From Streptomyces sp. Tue6028 (GTDB lineage: Bacteria; Actinomycetota; Actinomycetes; Streptomycetales; Streptomycetaceae): DNA of 64,000 nt. A program made the position numbers and the translations under genes. The stretch covers positions 368,649-432,648 of the forward strand of contig NZ_MLCE01000012.1 in the NCBI RefSeq assembly GCF_002300165.1. Reading direction: 5' to 3'. Shown in pieces: positions 51,801 to 58,697 of this stretch. How positions within the stretch are numbered: the stretch's first letter is position 1; the number at the start of each line of letters is the position of its first letter. The notes beneath the pieces were generated by a model, which searched no databases, had not been told where the DNA came from, and saw only the letters and a list, made by a program, of their open reading frames with translations.

Positions 51801-52824
51801 CGGTGTGTACGGGTCGGCGGTGGAGTTCGCCCGTGAGGCGCACGAGGGCTTCAGCCAGATCTTCCACGAGTCGCACCGGCGCACCCTCAGCGCGGCCAAC
51901 AACCTCGCGCTGGCGCTCCGTATGGTCGGCCGGTACGGCGAGGCCCGCGCCATCGACCAGGACACCTACGACCGGCGCATCGAGGTCCTCGGCCCCGATC
52001 ACCCGTACACGCTGGCCTCGGCCGCCCGGCTGGGCCGCGACCTGCGCGAGGTCGGCCGGTACACCGAGTCGGTCTCCCTGCTCTCCCGCGCCTACGACGC
52101 CCACAAACGCATCCTCGGCAAGGACTTCCCGGGCACGCTGAGCTGCGCGAAGTCGCTCGCCGTGTCGCTGCGCAGGGCAGGTCAGTTCGAGGACGCGCGC
52201 CGGCTGACGACGGCCACCCGCGCGCAGTACCGGGCGCAGTACCCGGCGCCGACGCCGGACTCGCTCGCCTGCGATCTGAACATGGCGGCCGACCTCTTCG
52301 CCGCCGACGAGCGGGAGGCGGCGCGCGATGTCGCCCGGGAGGCGCTGACCGAGTACATGAAGGTGCCGGGCGAGGCCCATCCGTACACCCAGGCCGCCCT
52401 CAACAACCTGGGGATATTCCACTGGGGCTGCGGCGACGCGGAGGAGGCGGAGACCGTGTTCCGCCAAGTGCTGCGCCGCATGGGCGACGTGCTCGGCGAG
52501 AAGCACCCGCACACCCTGTTCACCGGTATCAACTACGCCAACGTCCTCGCCGACCAGGGTCAGCTCGGCGAGGCCCGTGAACTGGAGGAGAAGGCCGTCG
52601 TCACCCTGCGTACCGTCCTCGGTCCGCACCACCCGGAGACGCTCGCCGTCGTCACCAACTACGGCCTCACGCTCGCCGAGCTCGGCCGCAAGGACGAGGC
52701 CGGGCGGCTGCGCGACGAGGCACTGTCGGAGCTGCGCGACCGCCTCGGCGACGACAACGGCATGACCCGGGTGGCGGCGGAGGGCCGCCGTATCTACCGG
52801 GACCTGGAACCGCTGGCGGTGTGA
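48889..52824 (+). CDS. FxSxx-COOH system NLR-like TPR protein (P-loop + TIR-like + NB-ARC + TPR)
   Basis: A 1311-residue protein. An N-terminal MinD-like P-loop domain starts TFYSYKGGTGRTMALAN (~11-27); the usual second Lys is Arg21. A TIR-like domain follows at ~343-465 (ADVSIVYAAENRMWADW, TLVLLSNAFRKSRYADAVW). Then an NB-ARC domain at ~520-800 with ALFGLGGVGKTQVALEYVH and LVFDNADDPAKL. From ~905 to ~1290 are about nine TPR units of the 42-residue kind (LGPSHPHTYVTMSGLAS, LGPDHPYTLASAARLG, LGEKHPHTLFTGINYAN). The architecture is that of NLR-type immune sensors. ATG with GGAGGAGAAG ribosome site, coupled to fxsC. It probably senses something through the TPRs and controls the TIR partner. Confidence 0.9.
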   Translation: MTAVQDGRIITFYSYKGGTGRTMALANTAWILAANGKRVLAVDWDLEAPGLHRFFHPFLDLSALAATTGVIDIINEYAWASTTGTQRTGPWHLDYARVEPHAISLTPERLGLRFQEGGSLDFLSAGRQDRSYSATVSSFEWDNFYERLGGGQFLDALRDDMKGSYDYVLIDSRTGLSDNADICTMQMPDVLVDCFTLSDQSLDGAAAVARSVEDGYRDRKIRVLPVPMRIDEGEKEKVDAGRALARMKFDGLPKGLGGEDLAFEEMTAYWGNVEIPYRPYYAYEETLATVGDESGIANSLLSAFERLTAVISDGEVTSLPPVPEPVRLRCRDAFLRRRPMTSVADVSIVYAAENRMWADWTEALLKRAGCNVVPHDISTGPVEQPDPATRTLVLLSNAFRKSRYADAVWRTLTETDPDTPHSPLIALRVDEVRLPDSYLDRNPVDLHRLDEAQCISSLLNVLELPGRPLDSGPSGPRFPGSTPGIWNAPQRNNTFTGRNVILDHVRDQLSGGISVVLPQPQALFGLGGVGKTQVALEYVHRFMADYDLVWWISAEDPGNVVSSLAELAARIGAPGGEDINVASQEAVQMLGRGAPTKRWILVFDNADDPAKLTRFFPTGGGGHILVTSRNQAWAQEGASLPIDVFLREESIEHLTRRASGLTTEEADQVATAVGDLPLAVEQAAAWLAETATPIDDYLRQLAEQTTEVLDLNQPADYPKTVAATWNISIARLRENSPASVRLLQLCAFLAAEPISVHLLYSKEMIDALRPYDPALQESLLLGRVIREIGRFALAKVDQVSNSIQVHRLVQAVIRSQLTEEEQRHARHIVHTVLAGCRPDGDEPIDDPETWARFAVIWPHLSASDARNCTEAPTRRLLIDRVRYLWKRGEFAGAQALAEDLLEHWKPALGEDDVQYLYLRCQLGNILRSQGRYVEAREINTELLERQKRVLGPSHPHTYVTMSGLASDLAALGVYGSAVEFAREAHEGFSQIFHESHRRTLSAANNLALALRMVGRYGEARAIDQDTYDRRIEVLGPDHPYTLASAARLGRDLREVGRYTESVSLLSRAYDAHKRILGKDFPGTLSCAKSLAVSLRRAGQFEDARRLTTATRAQYRAQYPAPTPDSLACDLNMAADLFAADEREAARDVAREALTEYMKVPGEAHPYTQAALNNLGIFHWGCGDAEEAETVFRQVLRRMGDVLGEKHPHTLFTGINYANVLADQGQLGEARELEEKAVVTLRTVLGPHHPETLAVVTNYGLTLAELGRKDEAGRLRDEALSELRDRLGDDNGMTRVAAEGRRIYRDLEPLAV

Positions 52825-52835
52825 CCGGCGCCCGT

Positions 52836-52873
52836 GCGGTGCCGGACGGCCACATCGGCCCACCCGGCACCGC
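52836..52873 (+). terminator. Terminator hairpin after the Fxs operon
   Basis: GCGGTGCCGG (52836-52845) pairs perfectly with CCGGCACCGC (52864-52873); the 18-nt loop contains GGCC twice, which can extend the fold. It lies 12 bp after the stop of the TPR gene. Confidence 0.65.
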
Positions 52874-53020
52874 AGGGCACCCGCCCGGGCGAACGGGGCA
52901 ACTCCCAGCCCGCCCCGCACCACAGGACGCCCGCCCAGGCACCCGGGGCAACCCTCAGCCCGCCCCGCACCACAGGACGCCCGCCCAGGCACGCGGGGCG
53001 AGTCTCAGCCCGTCCGGCGA
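52871..53020. repeat. 50-bp tandem repeat, ~3 copies
   Basis: Units start at 52871 (degenerate), 52921 and 52971; the latter two agree over nearly all 50 positions, beginning CACAGGACGCCCGCCCAGGC. The last unit runs into a dispersed-type element at 53006. Confidence 0.8.
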
Positions 53021-53072
53021 TTGAGGACGAGGCCGTTCAGGCCGATGCGGGGGCCTGGGGGCGGCAGCCCCC
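53006..53072. repeat. Streptomyces dispersed intergenic repeat (CAGCCCGTCCGGCG... type)
   Basis: The stretch beginning CAGCCCGTCCGGCGATTGAG and ending in the hairpin GGGGGC-GGCA-GCCCCC (53057-53072) resembles a short element I recall from many Streptomyces intergenic regions. It overlaps the 3' end of the hydrolase gene on the minus strand. Confidence 0.6.
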
Positions 53073-54074
53073 GGAGACCTGCACATCAGGCACGGGCACG
53101 GAAGGAGCCGGCACGGAAGCGCCCCGCACAGAAGGACCCGGCACGGAAGCACCCGGCACAGCAGCGGAGTGCGCCCCCCGCCCTCGCCGGTGCGCCGGCC
53201 ACACCGGCACATCGGCGAGCAGCCACGTCAGCACCTTCGGCAGGGCCCGCAGCGCGGCGAAGTGCGCCGCGCTCGGCTCCAGCACGGCCGTCGCACGGGG
53301 AATCCGCGCCGCCATCCACGAGGAGTGCGAAGCCGGTGAGAACACGTCCTTCACCCCGTGCCACAGGAGCACCGGCACCCTGATGTCCGCCGGGTCGAAG
53401 CCCCAGTTCCCGGTCAGCGCGAGCGCGTCGTCGATCCACCCGTACGGCGAAGTGCGCAGCGCCTCACGGTAGTTGCGCAGCAGCATCGAGCGGATGGTGT
53501 TGTCGGAGACGATCTGCCGGTCGTCGTCGGTGAGGTCGTGCCGCAGTTCCTCCAGCAGCCGCACGGGATCGCGGCGGATGGCGGCCGACCGTGGGATCAG
53601 CCGGGCCACGAAGCGCTCCGGGTCGGTGAACGCGGTCCGGAACTCGTTGACGTTCGACGGCGCCATTCCCTTGAACCAGTCGAGCCCCTCCGCGTTCCGC
53701 GGCGCCAGCCCGACGAGCGCGGCGGCCCGGGTGACCCGCGCCGGCATCAGCGCGGCACAGGCCAGCGCGTGCGGGGCGCCGCCGGAGCGCCCGGCCACCG
53801 CGAACCGGTCGATCCCCAGGGCGTCGGCGACCTCGGTGACGTCCTGCACCACGTCGACGACCCGGCGCCCCTGCATGCGGTCGGATCCCCCGTACCCGGG
53901 GCGGTCGTAGCTGATGAGCCGGGTGCCGCGCTGGTAGAGGAACATGGAACGCGGCCTGGGTCCGACCCTGCTGCCGGGCATCCCGTGCAGCAGGAACACC
54001 GGGCGCCCCCCTGGATCCCCCGAGACTTCCACGCGCAGCTGCCGTCCGTCCGCCGTCCGCACATGATCGCGCAC
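53037..54074 (-). CDS. Alpha/beta hydrolase with repeat-derived C-terminal tail
   Basis: A 345-residue alpha/beta-hydrolase. Oxyanion region VFLLHGMPGSRVGPRP, YDRPGYGGSD, nucleophile elbow VAGRSGGAPHALA (Ser97), acid VPVLLWHGVKDVFSP and catalytic His in PSAAHFAALRALP. The hydrolase fold ends near residue 295. The last ~50 residues are VPGASVPGPSVRGASVP-like pentad repeats followed by residues read from the dispersed repeat. GTG start with a GGAAGGGGG ribosome site. Probably an esterase or epoxide hydrolase-like enzyme; substrate unknown. Divergent from the SDR gene. Confidence 0.88.
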   Translation of the reverse strand: MRDHVRTADGRQLRVEVSGDPGGRPVFLLHGMPGSRVGPRPRSMFLYQRGTRLISYDRPGYGGSDRMQGRRVVDVVQDVTEVADALGIDRFAVAGRSGGAPHALACAALMPARVTRAAALVGLAPRNAEGLDWFKGMAPSNVNEFRTAFTDPERFVARLIPRSAAIRRDPVRLLEELRHDLTDDDRQIVSDNTIRSMLLRNYREALRTSPYGWIDDALALTGNWGFDPADIRVPVLLWHGVKDVFSPASHSSWMAARIPRATAVLEPSAAHFAALRALPKVLTWLLADVPVWPAHRRGRGAHSAAVPGASVPGPSVRGASVPAPSVPVPDVQVSGGCRPQAPASA

Positions 54075-54185
54075 AGCGCCCCCCTTCCTCGGTCCATGGA
54101 CCGGGACAAACGCTGCCCCATCCCTGCCCAGCGGGCCTTGCCGCGAAACGAATGCGCAGGTCAACATGGCTTCATATCAAGCCAC

Positions 54186-54214
54186 TTGACGTCACTTCGC
54201 GGCCTCCGTAGCGT
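54186..54214 (+). promoter_or_regulatory. Vegetative-type promoter of the SDR gene
   Basis: TTGACG (54186-54191), a 17-bp spacer and TAGCGT (54209-54214) closely fit the HrdB consensus. Predicted start near 54221, about 60 nt before the ATG at 54282. Confidence 0.65.
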
Positions 54215-54281
54215 CGCCTTGCGTACGTGGATCTGACCAGGATTCATATCCGAGGACAGCGACGAGACGGGCGGGGTGTCC

Positions 54282-55031
54282 ATGAGCGGGCGACGTGTGG
54301 TGGTCTCCGGCGGCGGGACCGGGATCGGTCTGGCGACGGCGGAGGCGTTCGCGGCGGACGGGGACCGTGTGGTGCTCCTCGGCCGCCGCGAGGACGTACT
54401 GCGCAAGGCCGCCGACGCACTGGACGAGCGGCACGGTGCGGGCACCGCCTCCTGGTACGCGGCGGACCTCGCCGACCCCGAACAGGTGGAGTCGGTCCGT
54501 GGGTTCATCACCGGGAACGACACCCCGGTCGACGTGCTGGTCGCCAACGCGGGCGGGAACGTGGCCCCTTCGCACGACGGCAGCCTCGCCTCCGTCGCCG
54601 AGAGCTACCGGCGCAACTTCGACGCCAACGTCCTGACCGCCGTCCTGCTCACCGAGGCGCTGATCCCCCACATGCGCCGCCCCGGCGGCCGTGTCGTGCA
54701 GCTCTCCTCGATCGCCTCGCTGCGCGGCCCCGGCTCGTACGGCGGCTCCAAGGGCTGGATCAACACCTACACCTTCGACCTCGCCCAGCGCCTCGGCCCC
54801 GAGGGCATCACCGCGAACGCGGTCGCCCCCGGCTTCGTCGGCGACACCGAGTTCTTCGGCGACCGCGCCACCCCGGAGTTCGTCGCCTCCCGGGTGGCGC
54901 AGTCCCTCACGGGACAGCCGGGCCACCCGGCGGAGATCGCCGCGCTCATCCGGTACGTGGCGTCTCCCGAGGCCGCGTATGTGACGGGCCAGCTGCTGCA
55001 CATCAACGGCGGCGCCGCGCTGGGCCGTTGA
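54282..55031 (+). CDS. SDR family oxidoreductase
   Basis: A 249-residue short-chain dehydrogenase/reductase using NAD(P)H. Cofactor motif VVSGGGTGIGLATAEAF, NAG motif LVANAGGN, catalytic Ser in VVQLSSIASLRG and the Tyr-x3-Lys in SYGGSKGW; C-terminal AAYVTGQLLHINGG. Substrate unknown. The ATG at 54282 is used (GGCGGGG five bases upstream); GTG at 54276 is an alternative. Divergent from the alpha/beta hydrolase, which may act on the same compound. Confidence 0.92.
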   Translation: MSGRRVVVSGGGTGIGLATAEAFAADGDRVVLLGRREDVLRKAADALDERHGAGTASWYAADLADPEQVESVRGFITGNDTPVDVLVANAGGNVAPSHDGSLASVAESYRRNFDANVLTAVLLTEALIPHMRRPGGRVVQLSSIASLRGPGSYGGSKGWINTYTFDLAQRLGPEGITANAVAPGFVGDTEFFGDRATPEFVASRVAQSLTGQPGHPAEIAALIRYVASPEAAYVTGQLLHINGGAALGR

Positions 55032-55233
55032 GCCGACGGCCGGAGATCCGCGGACGGCCCCGGAGGCGACCGCCGACGAACCGCCGCGCCGTGGATCCCC
55101 GGCCCTCCGCCGGGGAATCCGGCCCTCCGCCGCGTGCAACCCTTCAGCCGTCACACGTGTCTCAGGAGTGGGGAACTGGCGTTCCCGCGCAGTTCGTCCG
55201 TCCGTCACCGACGCTTCACCCAGAGGGATCTCC

Positions 55234-56529
55234 ATGCCGCACACCGCTCCCGACCGCCGTACGCTCCGCCGGACCGCCGGCGTGATCGGAGCCGGCGCGA
55301 TCGGCGCCGTCGCCGTGATCTCCCTGGGCGCCGCGCCCGCCCTGGCCGCCGACCCGGCACCCGGGCTGGTCCTGGGCGAGATCACTCCGCCGGAGGGGGT
55401 GAAGCCGGGCAGCAGCTTCGACGTGCCGGTCACCTTCACCAACACCGGTCCCGCGGACCTCGGCAAGGTCTGGATCGCGTACTCGGTGACCGAGGGCCTG
55501 AGCCAGGCGGAGCTGCCGTCCAACTGCCTCCGCTACGAGGTCAGTTCCTTCGACGAGGCCCCGAGCCGCTCCGACGCGGTCTGCGAGTTCGACCAGACCG
55601 TGAAGCCGGGCGTCGTGTACGCCCCGCAGACACCGGTGACGATCAAGGCGCTCGACCGCGCGCTGTACGACGACCTCTCCGTCTCGGTCGCCAACTACGA
55701 CGCCGCGCCCTCCGAGGGCGCCTCGAAGCCGGTGCGCGGCATCGGCCCCGCGGTCAAGCTCGTCGAGCGCCCCGACGCCCCCGCGGCCGAGCCCGGCTCC
55801 GCGGAGCACGAGGACTGGGACCGGATCAGCGTGCGGGTGACCGCGGACAGCACGGCCGACTTCCAGGTGACGGGAGCCGCGCTGAAGGGCAAGGTCGGCG
55901 AGACGGTCGACCTCCGGGCGAAGTTCACCAATGCCGGTCCGGGCTGGGTGCTCCCGGAGCTGGGCGCCCCGTCGACCCGGATCCTGATCAAGATGCCCGC
56001 GGGCACCGAGGTGACCAAGACCGACGGCTTCTGCAACAAGGTGGACGCCGGCACCTACGAGTGCGGCACCGCCCAGGCCTGGGTGGAGGCGGCGTACGAG
56101 GGGACGTACGACTTCAAACTGAAGATCACCAAGGCGGTCGCCGGGGCCAAGGGCTCCATCGCGCTGAACGGTACGGCCCGTCCGTTCGACGAGAACAAGA
56201 AGAACGACAAGGCAGCCATCACCCTCGCCGTCGCGGGCAGCGGCTCGACCGGCGGCGCCGGCGGCTCGACCGGCGGCAGCGGTTCGACCGGCGGTGACGG
56301 CTCGTCCTCCACCGGCGGCTCCGGCTCCTCGTCCACCGGCGGGTCCGGTTCCACCGGCGGCACGGGCGGATCGACCACGAGCGGCACCTCGGGCGACTCC
56401 GCCGTCGACGGCGACCTGGCGAGCACCGGCTCCGGTGCCGCCCTGCCCCTCGCGGGTGCGGCCGCCGCGGCCCTCGCCGTCGGCACGGGCACCGTCGTCG
56501 TGATGCGGCGCCGCGCGGCCCGCCGCTGA
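55234..56529 (+). CDS. LAxTG-anchored cell-wall surface protein
   Basis: A 431-residue secreted protein. Signal peptide with Tat-like RRTLRRTAGVIGAGAIGAVA and AALA-type cleavage (APALAADP). Two domains with internal similarity (ITPPEGVKPGSSFDVPVTFTN and LKGKVGETVDLRAKFTNAGP), as in bacterial adhesive or carbohydrate-free Ig-like modules. A Gly/Ser/Thr linker of SGSTGG repeats (~335-395) leads to the sorting signal DLASTG, a hydrophobic stretch and RRRAARR. LAxTG is the class E sortase motif used in Streptomyces. ATG at 55234 follows AGAGGG. Confidence 0.85.
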   Translation: MPHTAPDRRTLRRTAGVIGAGAIGAVAVISLGAAPALAADPAPGLVLGEITPPEGVKPGSSFDVPVTFTNTGPADLGKVWIAYSVTEGLSQAELPSNCLRYEVSSFDEAPSRSDAVCEFDQTVKPGVVYAPQTPVTIKALDRALYDDLSVSVANYDAAPSEGASKPVRGIGPAVKLVERPDAPAAEPGSAEHEDWDRISVRVTADSTADFQVTGAALKGKVGETVDLRAKFTNAGPGWVLPELGAPSTRILIKMPAGTEVTKTDGFCNKVDAGTYECGTAQAWVEAAYEGTYDFKLKITKAVAGAKGSIALNGTARPFDENKKNDKAAITLAVAGSGSTGGAGGSTGGSGSTGGDGSSSTGGSGSSSTGGSGSTGGTGGSTTSGTSGDSAVDGDLASTGSGAALPLAGAAAAALAVGTGTVVVMRRRAARR

Positions 56530-56549
56530 CGACCGCACCCCGTCATCGG

Positions 56550-56579
56550 AGCCGGCCGGCGCCCTCAGCCCGGCCGGCT
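56550..56579. terminator. Bidirectional terminator hairpin
   Basis: AGCCGGCCGG (56550-56559) pairs with CCGGCCGGCT (56570-56579) across a 10-nt loop, between the convergent surface-protein and TetR genes. Confidence 0.65.
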
Positions 56580-56673
56580 TCCGCATGCCCGGGCCCGAGG
56601 AGCCCGGCCGTCGAAGATCCGGCCCTCGGCGAACCGGCCGCCGGAACCCGGGCCTGAGGAGCCGGGCCCTCAG

Positions 56674-56701
56674 CCCTCGCCCCTCGCCCCTCGCCCCTCG
56701 C
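56674..56701. repeat. 7-bp tandem repeat CCCTCGC x4
   Basis: Four perfect copies of CCCTCGC, then a partial one, immediately 3' of the TetR stop codon. A simple slippage-prone tract. Confidence 0.85.
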
Positions 56702-56703
56702 CC

Positions 56704-57261
56704 CTACGGACGGAAGCCGTCGATGGCGAGTTCCATGATGCGGCGCGCCTGGGCGAGCCCCTCCTCGCCGGGTCCGACGCGCCACAGGAACCCCATGAGC
56801 AGCAGCACGTCGCCGACGTCGAGGCCGGGACGCACACTGCCGTCGCGCTCGCAGGCCTCCAGGAACCGGGCGACGGCGCCCGCCACGGGCGCGTACGTGT
56901 CACTGATGACCTTCTGGGCCGCCACCGTGTGCAGAGCCTCACCGAGGCCGTGCTTGAGGCGCACATAGGCGGCGAGCCGTTCGAACCAGACACGGAACGC
57001 GTCCAGCGGCGCGTTCTCGGCCAGCACCTGATCCACTTCGCCGACGAGGCGTTCCACGTCGTGCCGGTACACGGCGAGGATCAGGGCCTCCCGGGTCGGG
57101 AAGTGCCGGTAGAGCGTGCCCGCGCCCACTCCCGCGCGCTTGGCGATGACGTTGAGCGAGGTCGCCCCGTCCTCGGCGAACGCGTCGTGCGCCACCCGCA
57201 GGAGGTGCTCCCGGTTCTTGAGCGCGTCCACCCGCACGGGCCCCTGACGACGTCCGGCCAC
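56704..57261 (-). CDS. TetR family transcriptional regulator
   Basis: A 185-residue regulator. The N-terminal HTH (KNREHLLRVAHDAFAEDG, VIAKRAGVGAGTLYRHFPTREALI) is canonical TetR. The ligand-binding part is helical, with a C-terminal half like SbtR (VGDVLLLMGFLWRV). GTG start at 57261 with GGGGAGGAAC upstream. It is divergent from a decayed epimerase gene, which was probably its target. Confidence 0.9.
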   Translation of the reverse strand: MAGRRQGPVRVDALKNREHLLRVAHDAFAEDGATSLNVIAKRAGVGAGTLYRHFPTREALILAVYRHDVERLVGEVDQVLAENAPLDAFRVWFERLAAYVRLKHGLGEALHTVAAQKVISDTYAPVAGAVARFLEACERDGSVRPGLDVGDVLLLMGFLWRVGPGEEGLAQARRIMELAIDGFRP

Positions 57262-57375
57262 TGTTCCTCCCCGAGCGTGCGGCAGATGATCTTTCTCACG
57301 GTACGGCACGGGCTCCGCGCTCCCGTGCCCCGCACCGAAGACCGGAGAACTCTCCACTACGTTGATCGACAGAAG

Positions 57376-57724
57376 GTGGAGATCAGCGAAACAGTCCTGG
57401 TCACCGGCGGACGCGGCTTCGCGGCCGACTGGTGCGTCGTCACGCTGCTCCAGCGCGGTGACACCGTCCGCACCACCCTGCGCTCCCGCACCCGGGAAAC
57501 GGCGCCGCGCGGGGCCGTCACGGCGCCCGCGGAGCGCGGCGCGCTTCGACCCGGCGCTGCGGTCGGTGCGCCCGATGCTCGGGCACCAGCACCTGCGCTC
57601 CTCGGCCAAGGCCGAGCGGCTGCTGGGCCGGCGGGCCCGCCCCACGGCGGAGACCGACGTGGCCTGTGCCCAAGACCTCATCGCGAGGGGGCAGTTCGGG
57701 TGCGACCGGCCGCCGCACGGGTGA
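57376..57724 (+). pseudogene. NAD-dependent epimerase/dehydratase pseudogene
   Basis: The GTG at 57376 opens with ISETVLVTGGRGFAADWCVV and LLQRGDTVRTTLRSRTRET, the first beta-alpha-beta of an extended SDR (VTGGxGFxxxW). The frame then loses similarity near 57510, and a different plus-strand frame (57540-57700) carries ARFDPALRSVRPMLGHQHLR and SSAKAERLLGRRARPTAET, the C-terminal end of the same family. About two thirds of the gene (some 230 codons of a usual ~340) are missing and the two ends are out of frame. The TetR gene beside it survives. Confidence 0.8.
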
Positions 57725-57818
57725 CGGCGGCTCCACAGACACGTCCGCCCTGACCGGTGAAACCCAGTCAGGGCGGAGACCACACAGGTCAGATCGTTTC
57801 TGCACGCGTAGCGCTGGG

Positions 57819-57892
57819 TGGGGCGGGTGGGACTCGAACCCACGGCCGACGGATTATGAGTCCGCTGCTCTAACCGGCTGAGCTACCGCCCC
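57819..57892 (-). tRNA. tRNA with CAU anticodon (Met elongator or Ile2)
   Basis: A 74-nt cloverleaf: acceptor GGGGCGG/CCGCCCC, D-arm GCTC...GAGC, anticodon loop CTCATAA, T-loop TTCGAGT. The CCA end is not encoded. Anticodon CAU outside an initiator context means elongator Met or lysidine-modified Ile2; sequence alone does not settle which. Confidence 0.93.
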
Positions 57893-58025
57893 GTACGGCG
57901 TGTCGCGCACATTTGTGCGCGCCGTCTGCCGCAGCATAGCCGCTCATACGATCTCCTGCTTCGGATGGTCGGCATCACATGACCATGAGGACTTCGGCGT
58001 GCCCCGCGCGGTTCCCCCGGACATG

Positions 58026-58047
58026 AAAAAGGACCCCTGAGGGGTCC
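58026..58047 (-). terminator. Intrinsic terminator of the tRNA-Asn transcript
   Basis: Read on the minus strand: GGACCCC-TCA-GGGGTCC followed by TTTTT, a textbook rho-independent terminator just downstream of the proximal tRNA-Asn. Confidence 0.9.
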
Positions 58048-58057
58048 TCTTCCGTTG

Positions 58058-58130
58058 CTCTCCCGACTGGACTCGAACCAGTAACCTGCCGGTTAACAGC
58101 CGGCTGCTCTGCCAATTGAGCTACAGGAGA
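58058..58130 (-). tRNA. tRNA-Asn (GTT), copy 1
   Basis: A 73-nt cloverleaf with acceptor TCTCCTG/CGGGAGA (one G-U pair), anticodon loop CTGTTAA (GTT) and T-loop TTCGAGT. The body is identical to the second copy; only the acceptor stem differs. Confidence 0.95.
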
Positions 58131-58135
58131 TCGAG

Positions 58136-58208
58136 CTCCCCCGACTGGACTCGAACCAGTAACCTGCCGGTTAACAGCCGGCTGCTCTGCCAATTGAGCT
58201 ACGGAGGA
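58136..58208 (-). tRNA. tRNA-Asn (GTT), copy 2
   Basis: A 73-nt cloverleaf with acceptor TCCTCCG/CGGGGGA, anticodon GTT; five bases separate it from copy 1. Both are probably transcribed from a promoter in 58209-58353 and end at the terminator at 58026-58047. Confidence 0.95.
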
Positions 58209-58353
58209 TTGCCTCGTTGCATCGAACGTACCTACCTGGGTATTCGCCAGGGGGCGTGCGCTCGCTGCGACACATACATTAGCGCAAGCAGGGGGGTGCT
58301 CCGCCAATCGGTTCCCTCCGTACCGATGCCGACGCAAGGGAAGGGTGGCCGCC

Positions 58354-58659
58354 ATGCGCTACCGGCTCACATTCGTCGCCGGACTGGCCCTGGGTTACGT
58401 GCTCGGCACGCGCGCCGGGCGCGAGCGCTACGAGCAGCTGAAGAAGTCCGCACGCCAGGTCGCCCAGAACCCGGCGGTGCGCAACACCGCGGAGACCGCC
58501 GCCCAGCAGGGCCGCGTGGCCGCGGGCAAGGCGTTCCACGCCGTGAGCGAGAAGGTCGGCGACCACGTCCCGGACTCGGTCGCCGAGCGGGTCCGCTCCC
58601 TGCGCGAGCGGAACACCAACGGTGCGGTCGAGGACGACTGGGGCACCAGCAACACCTAA
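58354..58659 (+). CDS. YtxH domain-containing small protein
   Basis: A 101-residue protein. A short N-terminal hydrophobic segment LTFVAGLALGYVLGTRAGRERYEQ (the YtxH Gly-x-x-x-Gly-x-R-x-GRE pattern) is followed by a hydrophilic helical tail. Probably a single-pass membrane-associated protein of unknown role. ATG with AAGGGTGG upstream. It faces away from the tRNAs. Confidence 0.8.
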   Translation: MRYRLTFVAGLALGYVLGTRAGRERYEQLKKSARQVAQNPAVRNTAETAAQQGRVAAGKAFHAVSEKVGDHVPDSVAERVRSLRERNTNGAVEDDWGTSNT

Positions 58660-58697
58660 GGGGCGCCCACCTCCCGTCGTACGGCAGAATTTCTGCC

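Noticed and set aside
57819..58208. tRNA cluster as an integration (attachment) site
   Set aside because: No integrase, no repeated tRNA 3' end elsewhere in the window and ordinary genes on both sides.
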